DNA from: Siniperca chuatsi
Lineage: Eukaryota > Chordata > Actinopteri > Centrarchiformes > Sinipercidae
Length of the DNA: 64,000 nt
Direction of reading: 5' to 3'
Assembly (NCBI RefSeq): GCF_020085105.1
Contig: NC_058046.1
Span: 8,950,175-9,014,174 of the forward strand
The notes below the pieces were generated by a model that worked only from the letters and a program-made list of their open reading frames with translations, had not been told where the DNA came from and ran no database searches. The position numbers were made by a program, and so were the translations under genes. Below, in pieces: positions 33,772 through 45,368 of this stretch (the stretch's first letter is position 1; each line of letters begins with the position of its first letter).

Positions 33772-35861
33772 TTAACCAGTTTACAAAGTAGCTGGGCATG
33801 AGTGAATATTAGGTCCCTGCAGATTTTCATCTTTGACCTCAATTCTGCTGCACAGACGTGTCACCTTTCATAGAACATTAGTGTGACACATTCTTAACAA
33901 TAAAGAAATAATAGAAAGTTTGTCACATTTCAGAGCATGAATCTGATCTGTATCCTTTATTTATCTTCAATGTGTGTTGATACATGAAAAGAACAACACA
34001 ATGCTCAATGATCTAGTTTAACATTCATAGAAAATTTAGTGAGAACAGAAAGAGATATTGGAGTCCAGATCTTTGTTCGGTTTTTGTTCACATTTTCTCT
34101 TCACAAACAGGTTTTCCATCACAGCTGTCTGCATCTGCTAGCTGTCAGTGTGTGCAGCAGGCCATCCATTTTGTTCATTAGCGGGTCTTCCACTCAGTTT
34201 CCCATGGTTCTTTGTTTGTGTGTCATGTATGAACTATGACCTGTGAGCTGATACTGTCGGACTGAATGATCTGAATGTTAGCAATGCATTGTATCATTGG
34301 TCTAGCAGCTTCTTCCTAAAGTAATGGAAAGGAAAGTTGATAGACCAAGATGCTTTGATTGACAATTGTTATGTGGAAAATAGAACATGTGCAATTAATT
34401 GTGAAAAACAACATCAGTGTGGCATTTTAGCTCCATATATTTATGTTTATCTTGATATGAGATAATCCTCATGACATTTTGAATAACATGGTGTGTAAAC
34501 TTTCTGAAACAGTAAGGATCAGTGAATAATTAATAGTTAAGGAGACTCTTTTAGGATTTGTTAAGTAGTTCTTTATTGTTTTAGAAATTGTCACCATTTC
34601 TCTTCCCAAGAAAATTAATTTTGTGCTGCAAATGCATTGTCACAGATACAAAACCTGCTCTACACTAAGTAACTTACAAATTTACATATATAGTTATCTA
34701 CTCTGTTGTAAAAATTAATAAATTAGAACAATAAATAGTCTTTTATTTGACACAAGCAGCAGAGGTATCAAAAGGCTTTTAACAAAAGAAACTGCATTTC
34801 TGTAACTGTATTTCCTTTGGGAAAGGGAACACAACAAGGTGCCCCCTTTTTCCACTCTTGATTTTAACCTTTAGATAATAACTGTCCAAAAAGGCAATTT
34901 TTACCATAAAAGTGATGAACGACTCAACTGAGGAGTCAGAGACATGTTAGGGTCACATGATGCTAGGTCAGTGAGTTGAGTCAGTTAAGAGTGTTTGTTG
35001 CCTAGGAATGTGGACAACCCCTGCCCCCTTGTCCTGTCCCACTCCCCCATCCCACCACCTCAAAAGTTGCTCAGAATGGCGTCCAGTTCTCCAGCCTGAG
35101 TGGTGGCATACATGTTTCTCAACCCCCCACACCTTGCTATCGCTGTAGCTAAGGGGAGTGGAAAAGAGGCATGTGAAGTGGGAAATAGGGTTGGGATAGA
35201 TAACCCTGCCACTAGGACCCCTGCACAGCGCCTACGTATCAGGAGGCTACAGGAGGTGGGCCTGGAGAGTTCATGTGTTGTCAGGTTGCCTCATGGAGGT
35301 CATTTCACTGCGCCAGGACACATGAAGTGCTGATTAGTGTTTGCATCGAGTGGGGAGGCCAGAGATAAGTGGAGAGGAAGAGAGATGTGAGAGGGAGGGG
35401 GACAACTGACCCACAAGTTCCCACCAGGCCGCACATACTGTAGGATGTGCTTGGTTCAGTCCTTTGGGAAATCTTGTGCCTTTTTATTCTTGTGGGTATG
35501 AGGACACACCTTGGCATCACTAATGGGAACATGTTGATACACTGTCTCTCTCACACTGTCTGAAAGATGAGATGGCAACTGATATTCATGGCTTTGGCCA
35601 TGTAAGATGAAGTACTTATTTCTGTTTTGCTGTTTAAAACATATATTTGTCCACACCCATCCATTTGGAGCTCAAATAGTTTCATGAATAGTGACTGTGC
35701 ACTTCCAATCTCACTGAGTAACCCTTACAGAGATTCCAACATTTGTCCATTTGTTGAAGACAGTTTTGCCTTATCTCCTTTTCAGCTTATTAATAATAAG
35801 TTCTGTGTCTTTCCTCTCACTGTAAGACTTTACGAAGAGTTAAACTCTCTCCAAGCTTGGA

Positions 35862-37876
35862 CTATCTGCAGCCACACTCAGCCACCACCATGCCTTCAAA
35901 CTTGTACTTGTAGGTGACCACACCTGTGTCATCCAGGTACAGCAAGGAGATGGGGTCCAGCTTGGTGGGCACGCAACAAGCTCGTGCCGCCTTCTGAGGA
36001 CTGTTAATGTTGACCAATGTCTGGACAATGGCATGCTTGGTGGGTGTGACGTGCTTTGTCAGTGGGAAGGAACATAGGCCGGTGCACTCAAAGGCATCGT
36101 AACCAGTGGGTGCCAGGATCCAACTGTCCCATCCAATATCTTTGAACTCTACGTACAGAGATTGTTTCTTGCAGTGGTTTCCCTTGGCATTGCGACGAAT
36201 GCGGGATGCTGTGTCGTAGATCAGATTGGAGCGCATTTGGATGAGGTCCTCTTCATCTGGTTCAGCTTCTTCATCTCCCTCATCCCTGTCCCTCCCCAGC
36301 TCCCCCCACAGCCCATTCAGGCCTGTCCCCAAGTCGTTCTGGAGAACCATGTTAGAGGTTTCATGGTCAATCATCTCGTTCAGCTCGCGCTTGTCATCAC
36401 GGTGATCACTACTTTGGTCATCAGAGAAAACAATCAGCAGAGGTTTGTGTTTTTCCTCAGAGCTGGTGTCAATCTTCATGTACCCTTCAGGTGGATTCCT
36501 GTCTTTGTTGTCCTCTGTCACACCTTGAACATTATCTTCATTAGCCATGCTGGCAATGTGCACTTCCAACCGGTGCGTGGTGCCAAGGTCAGATTTACGC
36601 CAAAGTTCAACAGCAGCAGTGAGGTCAAAGGCCTCCCAGCCATTATCAGTGCTATAGACTTGTCGTGAAACCAACTCCACCAGCTCTAGCCGCTCTCCTC
36701 CTCCTCTGAATCCATCGCCTCTCACAGTGTTCTCATCAGTCATGTTGTCATCTCCGTCATGCGATTCCACTACGTAGATAGTGACCTTGCGGTCAACACC
36801 GGCATAGAGGTGGCGGTCAGTCTGGACAAGGGTATAGAGGCGAAGCTCAGCTGCTGTGATGCGTTCATGATGGGGGACAGACACATTGAAGAGGAGTGGG
36901 TGACGCCTCACTCCTCCAACTCCCACAACACTGGGAGATGAATCTGGGGAAGAGAAATAAATGGTCAAAGTTAAACTTATGCACATTTTGTAGTCTTTTT
37001 AATGAGGTTTTTAGTCAAGTTCTGCGATGTATCCTAACCCTATCTTACCCTAACCCTATTGAGAATTTCATCCTCAATTTCATCCTAAATTTAACTGTTA
37101 TCTTAATTTTGCAAGCTGTTCCATTTCAGAATAAGATTGGCATTTTTATATGAACATTGCCTTGCAAAGAGAAGTAACAAATATCAGAGTCATGACTACA
37201 GTAAGGCTTGGATTTAATTAACAAAATGTTTGTTTATACATACTTGAAGCTACAGTCTACTCAAAAACTGCACATAAATACTAGAAGACCCTTGTTCTCA
37301 CTTTCACTGCTTACATTCTTTGGCGTTGCAGGCTAGTGTGATGACGAAAATACAAATAATATTTAAATGAAAGATGTTCACTAAACATGGCAGCAGCTAA
37401 GAAAGAAAAAGTAGTTCTCAATTTTAATCAATCTATATGATCAACAGGGGCATCATCATATAGAGCAGAGGATCTTTACCTTCATTTTTGAAGCTGCGGA
37501 TGATGTTGGCGGTGGGCATGGCGGTGCGGTCATTAGCGAAGCGGTTGTAGAGCTCCATCATGTACTCAGGTGGCTCTTCTCGTGTGCTTCCAGGAGGCAG
37601 GGGAGGAGGACTCAAGCCAGACAAGTTGAAAGTCCGCAGAAACTGTTCCTTCAGACTCTCCAGCAGGCTCTGCATGTTCATGTTGTTGTCCTGCTCCAGC
37701 AGTGACGGATCCACCACCCCTCCAAGCACCGGAGCAGAGCGATGCCTCTGATGGGTGTTGGAGATCGGGCTGCTCTGTCCACAGAGAGGCCCCTGGCTCA
37801 GCAGGATGGAAAACACCAAGAGCAAAGTCTTGGAGCTGCAGATGGTTCCCAGTTGAGAGACCCAAATGCTCGCCAT
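35862..37876 (-). CDS. bmp10: Bone morphogenetic protein 10 precursor
   Basis: There are two coding exons, 37480-37876 and 35862-36943, giving 492 residues. A signal peptide is visible ([17 protein letters not shown]). The TGF-beta propeptide follows, with an acidic linker ([16 protein letters not shown]) and N-glycosylation sites (NVS, NMT). A furin site RIRR near residue 383 releases a 109-residue mature domain with the seven cysteines of the BMP knot. [29 protein letters not shown] and the C-terminal ECGCR are typical of the BMP9/BMP10 pair; [20 protein letters not shown] and [12 protein letters not shown] favour BMP10 over GDF2. In vertebrates BMP10 is a cardiac ligand for ALK1 that supports trabeculation and vessel quiescence. 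A bmp10 or bmp10-like teleost paralogue cannot be separated here. The precursor is longer than the human one (424) because of the propeptide. Confidence 0.93.
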
Positions 37877-38250
37877 GGGAAAAACTGTCTGCAGCTTTCT
37901 ATTGTATGCCGCCTGGGATTGTCTATAGATGAGCTGATGCAGTAAGACAAAATTATGTGATAACTGAACGCCTTAATCCAAAGGTTAACTTAAATTGTGG
38001 TCAGCTCATCTGCAGGCTAAGAAAGTTCTGGTTCCATGGTAGTAATGTTGTTGACCCTTGCACTGACCAGTGTGAGCGTCTCTGCAGTTTGTATTCCGAC
38101 TGCTCTCTTCCAGAGCTCACAGCATTTATTCTCATGCACACCTTTTGATGTCCTTTGCAACAGGGCTGCAGTTCCGGTGACAGGGTGGCCGATGCTTGGC
38201 TTTGTCCGTCCGAGTCATCTCTGTTGTGTCCTCAACTCTGTCAGTCTCTC

Positions 38251-38344
38251 TCTGTGCTCTGCTCTCTTCTTCCCAGCTCTTTCTTTCTGTCCCTTATCTA
38301 TGATATGGTGGGCTCTGCATTGCTCAGTGCTTATGGTCTCTGCT

Positions 38345-38345
<1 letters not shown>
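38251..38345. repeat. Direct duplication upstream of bmp10, copy 1
   Basis: This block starts TCTGTGCTCTGCTCTCTTCT and ends GCTCAGTGCTTATGG plus a few bases. It matches 39516-39612 with only a handful of differences and small indels. It contains CCCTTATCTATGATA, with a GATA-type core. Confidence 0.85.
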
Positions 38346-38386
<41 letters not shown>

Positions 38387-38394
38387 CGTGCGTG
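38345..38394. repeat. (GT)n microsatellite
   Basis: Uninterrupted GT run grading into GTGC units, directly next to the 3' border of duplication copy 1. Confidence 0.95.
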
Positions 38395-38784
38395 CCTTCA
38401 ACTTTGTGTGATGCACATGAGCGTGTGTTATCTCACAACTTCCTTAATGAGGATTTTGTAAACACTGTCCTGTAGCCTCTTCCTTGTGGAAGCGCTATTT
38501 TGTTTGGGTGGGTGCTCCAGTGTTGATATTCTTCATTTGTTTATTTGCTTTGTAAATGGTGGAGTTCTGTGAGCTGCTGTCTAGGCTCCATTGACCATTT
38601 CTTTTTGACAAAATACACCGAGGGTCTGTTGATATCATTGAATGTAAAAGGATATATCTATTAGACAACACTTGTCCAAATGAAATTGAAATGCAATGAG
38701 GTGTGAGACCATAATGATCGAGAATGAAAGATTCTGAGTGAGTCTGGAGAAAATTTTAAGTAGTCAACAAAGGAAACCACCCCC

Positions 38785-38786
<2 letters not shown>

Positions 38787-38819
<33 letters not shown>
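38787..38819. repeat. (CA)n microsatellite
   Basis: CA run preceded by a short poly-C tract. Confidence 0.95.
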
Positions 38820-38822
<3 letters not shown>

Positions 38823-39515
38823 GTTTTGCTGGCTTAAATGTTCGGTGTGTACTTCCTTTTCTGGTAAGTAGACACTGTGTCTGAAATGGGTTATCTGGGC
38901 ACAAGAGGCTCCTTTAAAAAATGTACAATGCAAGAATAGTTGATGCACATTCTCAAAGTTTCATGAAGGGTACACATACACATAGCTTTATGAGACATTC
39001 CTCTCAATTAGGGAGTGATGGGTATGGAAACTGGGTGACTCATGGAGAAAGACTTCCACCATCTAACAAGTCATTACTGAATGTATGGATATACTGTACA
39101 TGGTGAAGCAGACTGGCACTGGTTCATCACCTGAACCCTCATCCCACTGCCCAACTGTCCTTCATTCCTGAGCTTCTTTGTGTGACCTGCAGATACACTC
39201 CTGATTGCGGTGCGTCACAGAGATGGGAAGGAATGAGCTTTTCCTGCCGCTGCCACTCATCTGCCAGGTTGACAGTTGACAGACATGCTGTTATCTGTCT
39301 CTCTGTTAAACTGCTGCCACAACAGACTATCACATCTTCCTGATGGCCGTAAGAAGGCTTGATAATGTCCTTTTGAACATACACACATTCACACAGTCAA
39401 TCCCATCCATATGGTCTGTATTACGGACCTCAGGGTGTAACAAAAGTGGATTTATGAAGGCCAGGGTTGCTATTTTTGGACTGATCCTTCCAACAGACCT
39501 CTCTTTGTCCTCTCC

Positions 39516-39612
39516 TCTGTGCTCTGCTCTCTTCTTCCCAGCATTTTCCTTCTGTCCCTTATCTATGATACGGTGGGCTCTGCATTGCTCAGTGCTTATG
39601 GTTTCTTTGCTG
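39516..39612. repeat. Direct duplication upstream of bmp10, copy 2
   Basis: Second copy of the 38251-38345 block, same orientation, about 1.26 kb further from the bmp10 start. It keeps CCCTTATCTATGATA and GTGGGCTCTGCATTGCTCAG unchanged or nearly so. Confidence 0.85.
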
Positions 39613-40339
39613 CAGATAATATGCAATACCAGGCTCACTAAAATGGGTATATTTAAAGCAGTATCATATGAAAAAACATTGACATATTTCCACAGTGTAA
39701 AGTCATTATGACGAATGTGTTGAAACAATCGCCTATTACACATCCAGCAGACACGGAGCAATGTTGGCATTCATTAGGAGTCGTGTTTCTGGCCGCCCAA
39801 CACATTTATGTCACTGTCCGTTTAGCTCTGATTTTGGTCACCAACTCCTGAGGGAAGAACCCTTGCTTTAGGGGCTAAATGCTCCTCATGTTCACCAGCT
39901 AGTCGCTACTTTTGGCAGGCCGCTGTTTGGTGGGCATGCAGAGCACCATTCTTTTGCTTAGAAGAGCTGCCTGCTGCGTCTGGAACCAAAACAGTAAAAC
40001 TAGCTGAAAGACACTAATGCTCTGTAGGCCCGAGCCGAGGGGAACTGCAGTGATAATTCTGTGTGGGTTTGTCACTACAAAGAACCCCTCATATTACACA
40101 TAGTCATTTGAGCCTTTGGTGATACAAAAATATTGATTAGTGCAGCTTTAATTAAACAAACTGCATTCTCAGAGGTAAATAATAGTGATCTGATTCTTTG
40201 CTGATTCTCTGGATGGCACTGTTGTTCAGTCAAAAATATCTCAACATCACCAAAGTTTGACATTCATGGTAAAGTTCGTCAATTTAATCATGTTAAATAC
40301 TTTGATTTATGACCAAATACCTGCAAAACTGTTCCCATC

Positions 40340-40520
40340 AGCCCTAGCTGCACTTTGTATTTAGTGCTACTTAGCAAATGTTGGCATGTTAACACGCTGA
40401 ACTAAGGTGGTTAACATTATACTTGTTCATCAGCATGTTAGCGTGGTCAGTGTGTGAGCATGCTGATGTAAACATTTAGCTCAAATCACTGCTTACAGAG
40501 CTGCATGGCTGTAGGATAAA
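40340..40520. repeat. Dispersed fish repeat
   Basis: It contains GCATGTTAACACGCTGAACT, TTCATCAGCATGTTAGCGTG and GAGCATGCTGATGTAAACAT, the pattern of a common teleost interspersed repeat rich in AGCATG motifs. Ends not defined. Confidence 0.45.
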
Positions 40521-41379
40521 GGCCTGATGTATCAGTTTAACTGCCAGCAGTTTCTACCATCATGCACGATGTCCACTGCTTTCAGGCCTGTAGCTTTTTA
40601 TTCATGTTCCTGACAAGACATTGCCTCACTGTTTTCCTTATCTCGGCCTTTTGCTTCATATGTAATCAGTTCATTTGTATGTGAAAGGCAGTCATCACTG
40701 CTTTTCAGTAATGATGTACAAATACTAAAGGTATACTGATGTGTTGGTATAGTAAATATGTGGTATAATGCATTATTTTATGCATCAACAAAAACAATTA
40801 CATTTGTGCTGTTTTATTAATTTACCACTGTAATGAAACATCAAATATTTACTCCAAAATATGACACAGTATTTTGTACTGTCCACTATTAACATTATTC
40901 AGTCCAGTTGACCTCTGATCAAAGGGTTAAGCCTTAGCTGATGCTGTCAGGCCTTGCATTTCCATGGAACCTCATTTCTTGCATTTTCCAGTTGCAAATT
41001 GGCCATACAGTTTTATATATAATTGATTTTCCAAGTGTGATGCTTCTTTTCTTGCATGTCCTGCATGCTACACCAAATCAAGGCAGTTCATATACAGTGA
41101 CATGACTCAGTAGGGAGGAACAAACCTGTGTTGTGTTAAAAGTTTTAATGTGAATAGTGATATTAAAGCCTATTTAGATCTCTTCTTGACAGACTTTCCT
41201 CACAGGCACAAACAAATGAGCCAATAATTTATCATGAGGACCAAACAGGGCTCAAATGGAAATAATCCAGTGTCCCACTTGAGGACGATAGCACTTCCCA
41301 TAACCAGTTCATGTGAAATTAGCTCTGTTGAGTTTAACGGACTCATAAATCCATATACTAGTGATACATAAAATGACTG

Positions 41380-44300
41380 TTAGGTGGGAGCTTGTGGCTT
41401 TGTGGTGAGGAACTGCTGAATGTCTCTTTGCAGCTCGGCGTTGCGTCTCTGAGCCTCGTCTCGGCTGCGCTCGGCATCTCTCAGGCAGATCTCCAGAGCG
41501 GCCACATGGCGGCGATCTGCCTCCAGAGCAGATCGGAGCTCTGCAACAGTGGCCCTCAGCTCCTTGTTCTCCTGCTGCAGACTGCAAGAGACAGTGAGAG
41601 ACACAGAGGGTTCAGATATACAGTAAAAGGTCCAAAAAGCAACTCAGTCTATTCTAGAAACAAAGTCCTGTAGTGTCCGTCACTGCAAAAACAAATGAAT
41701 CCAGTCCAAAAAGATGTCAACAAAGTAATATTATATTATATATAATACAATATAATATTGAGTCCTAAAGAGCTAATTACATTTTCTTTAAAAATACAAA
41801 AATCTCCCAGTAGAGTGAGATTACTACACCTGTTTTCAATTTAAATCAGCTTATTTTAAAGGTTTCCTGGAATTATCTGTCATGTTCTTGACTCTCATTT
41901 CTACAATATTCCCAAAACAAGAAGTACTGCACTTGGGACAAACGTATTAACTCATTATCTCACACTGCTAGCATTTTTAAAGAAAAAATTAGGCTGAATA
42001 TGAAACAAAATTAGCTATCAAAACACACATTTTTTTTGCAGTGGAAGACCAAAGGTGCCACATGCCCTCAGGAAAACAATCCTGAATTTCATTTTCCTTT
42101 TACCTTTTACCAAAAAGTGTGTACCACATGCAATGGTTGGTGAGGGTCTGTCTGGTGTGTAGCAAGTTAGTTGTGAGGTAGTCACTGTGTCTCCGTGTGA
42201 TTCCTCAGCTGAACTCACCTGTCTACAAGCTGCTGGCTGTCTTTCTTCTGCTCAGACCTGCTGTTGACCTGCTGAACTGAGCCGCTCACTGCCAGGTTCC
42301 CTACACTCTTTTGATGAGACAGCACCCGAGCAGGCCGAGAGTCACTGTCAGGCTTTTCGGAGCCAGCAGTAGAAGAACCTGTGTTGTCACTTCCTCTTTT
42401 GGCTGTTAACCTATCCTCTCCCTCCTTGTTACTCATCTGAGACCCCCCGAACAATGAACCTGAACTCCGGAGGTCCAGGATCTTAAAAATGTCCTCTGAC
42501 AATGTCCCGCTCTTCTCCTCCATGCTTTCCTGGATGTTACTCCACCGGTTGAGGGCGTCGGCCTTGGCTGCCATCCCAGTGAGGGGGCAGTTGAAGGTGG
42601 GCAGGGTCTGCGTGCGTTTGCGGGGACTTCCGAGCCAGTCATCTGTGGAAGGTGAGAGAAGCTCCTGAAGTGTGTTTTTGGGGCTGCAGTTTCCTCTGTC
42701 TGGACCTGGACTGTCATTGTCCTCCTCCTCTTCTGGAGACTCGGACAGAGATGCATCACCCATCTGAGACAAACCAATAACTGAAGGTTAATTACAGATA
42801 TACTATATATGTGGTATATATATTAAACTACAATACCATTTATATTACTGGTAAATTATTGACTAAATCATTAATAATCAGTGAGATTTAGGGCATGAAT
42901 TTCCTTTGGTTTGATGAAGCTATAAAGCCATTATCCTCCATCCATCCATTCATTTGAGACCACTTAACTAGCAAAGTGTTAGTGAGGTACTGCTAGAGAA
43001 AATGCATCAGAAACATTTTTCTATTAATCCATCAGTGAGAGGAAAGCTGTGTTTTTCAGAGATGAGACTGAATCAAAATAAGTGCAAAAGCAACAAAACA
43101 TAATGATGGCATATTCACTAGAATTAGCATTTTATGTAGCACACAGTCACCAAGGTAATATTAATACCTATGCCAGCAGGTACTAATACTACAGTAGCTT
43201 CTCTATTTAAAATATCTGCTAGTGGTTTAATCAGCATATAACTGTGTTTTCACCACTTTCTTTTGTACTAGACTCCATGCAAGCATCAAAGGAATAGTTT
43301 GACATTTTGGGAAATTATTCGCTTTCTTGCCAAAATATTAATACCACTCTCATATCTGTCCATTAACTATAAAACTACAGTTAGCTTAGCTTAACAAAAA
43401 GACTAGAAACAGGGGAAACAGTTAGCCTGGCTCTGTCCAATGGTAGCACAATCTGCCTACCAGCACCTCTAAAGTTCGCTATTAACATATTATATCTTGT
43501 TTGTTTAATCTTTACAAAAACTGACTGAATTTGACATTTGACAGGGGTTATGTGCTACTACTACTTGGCCAGGAGCACAAACAAGACATAATGTGTTAAT
43601 AAGTGAGCTTTAGAGTGGTAGGCAGATTATTTTGTTACCTTTGGACAGACAGCTGTTTCCCCCCTTTTACCATCTTTATGCTAAGCTAACCGGTTGTTGG
43701 CTCCAGCTACATATTTACCGCACAGACATGAGAGTGGTATCTATCAGCAAGGAAGTGAATAATCGTATTAAATTTTTGCCACTTCTGTTTTCTAGCTACT
43801 GTTAACAACTCTTGACGCTTTTGAAAACTTTGCAACTCTATCACCAAATTTAACAATTGTTTCTGACTGTGGGGGTGTTTTATCCATAGATTTTGTCAAC
43901 AAACTGACACAGCTGATGGAATTAGCACTGTTTGCTATATAGCCAACTTTCACGTTGGATACATGGCAACTTCTGACTAACAAGAATTTTTTTGGGATAT
44001 TCTGGTATGTTCTTTTTTCCATTGGCCATTGCCTTGTCCTGTTTTTAGGATATGTCGTGTTACCAGTGTAACACCAGACCATGCCCCAAAAACAGGACAT
44101 TGACAGAGGCTTGATGTGTGGTCAGCTGCTCGTACCTCTGCAGACTCCCAGCCCACAAAGCTTCGGGGAGTGTTCTTTTGGCTTTCGGCCTTGTTTGTGG
44201 GAGGGGAGTGAAGCATGTCTTTGGAGAGAGGAAACAGAGTTGCATGCTGTCTGATCATCACTGTCATCAGTTTCTGGATCTGAGGAGTCGCTGCGAAGAA

Positions 44301-45335
44301 AAACAAACACAAATGTGAAAAGATTATGATCAAAATGTCTTTAGGTTCTCTTTCTTCAATCTTTTGAAAATTCACTTGAGCTAAATTACTGTCATTTTGT
44401 ACAGTTCAGATACATAGGCACAGACGTATGTCAGTAGTAGTTTAAAAAAAGAGTAGCAGCGGCATAACTGAGGTAGTAGGTAAAGTTTATGAAATTGAGC
44501 ACATGGTTTTTGCTACTTCCTCAGCACCACATATTACACGAGTATCTAAATGAGACATGCCTTCCTAACTTGTGACGCATTTCTTGTAAAAGGCTGTTTT
44601 ATTTCACTAAATATAGTGACTAAAAAAGAGAAGCATGTAGTCATGTCGCAGTATTGCCACATTCCATTGCTTAATAAAGTTCAAACATCATTTGGATTCA
44701 GGTTGTTTACCAGATGGTGAGCTACAGTTTTCACAGCCATGACAGAGAAATACATCATATGATTAGCCTGTTTTGGACCAGAATATCAGACACATCCATA
44801 TATTTTCAAGGTCATAAGAAAACACAGATCTGCACACATGTTCAGGACACATCAGTGACCCGTTCTTACCCTTCATCACAGTGATGGGGTCTTCTATCTG
44901 AGGTTTGAGCAGGTTGATCCCCATCACTGTAGCCAAGTTCTCTACATTCATCTTATTCACCTTGGAGTGCAGCTGCACCTCAAACAAAAACCTGCAAAAC
45001 AAAAAGACATGATCAGCATAGTTAATAGATACATGAATGGAAACTGATCTCAGAACAGCATTTGGCTGATGTTTTTAACCAGAAGGACCACGTCAGATCT
45101 GGTAGATGTACAGTAAAGTGTCTTGTTCAGTGACATTGAACAAGCAACAACAAAGGCATTGTGGTTTTTCTCTGGAATTTCCCATGATGCTTTACTTCTA
45201 CTCACCGGCAGACATAACTGAGAAGGTTGTAGTTGATTCTGGGGAGAAGAGCAATTTGTTTCTCCAACTTTTCCCAACCCTGAGAGGACACATGAGCGAG
45301 AGATTAAAGGATGCACACACTCACCTGTCCTTCAT

Positions 45336-45368
<33 letters not shown>

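Larger units (their letters stand above)
30053..35860. other. Repeat-rich region between the convergent ch25h-like and bmp10 genes
   Basis: The ch25h-like gene and bmp10 converge here, so their 3' UTRs lie at the two edges. I see no coding gene. Two TTAA-flanked foldback MITEs are present (30670-31053 and about 33215-33771). A minus-strand AATAAA at 35483-35488 is a candidate bmp10 polyadenylation signal, about 375 bp past its stop. An open frame at 35100-35333 shows no recognisable domain. Confidence 0.5.
37877..41379. other. bmp10 upstream region and arhgap25 3' UTR
   Basis: bmp10 is read leftward, so its promoter lies from 37877 upward. arhgap25 is also leftward, so its 3' UTR starts at 41379 and goes down; a minus-strand AATAAA lies at 40813-40818. 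The interval holds two CA/GT microsatellites, a 95-bp direct duplication and a dispersed repeat (40340-40520). No further gene is seen. Confidence 0.5.

Noticed and set aside
35100-35333. 77-codon open frame between ch25h-like and bmp10
   Set aside because: No domain, no splice context, no family resemblance; length is expected by chance in this base composition.
36162-36668. 168-codon open frame antisense to bmp10
   Set aside because: It lies wholly opposite the coding exon of bmp10, has no recognisable domain, and is explained by the constraint on the real gene.
35862-37876. Assignment as gdf2 (BMP9)
   Set aside because: The mature N-terminus and the [11 protein letters not shown] segment fit BMP10 better, and arhgap25 is adjacent as at the BMP10 locus.
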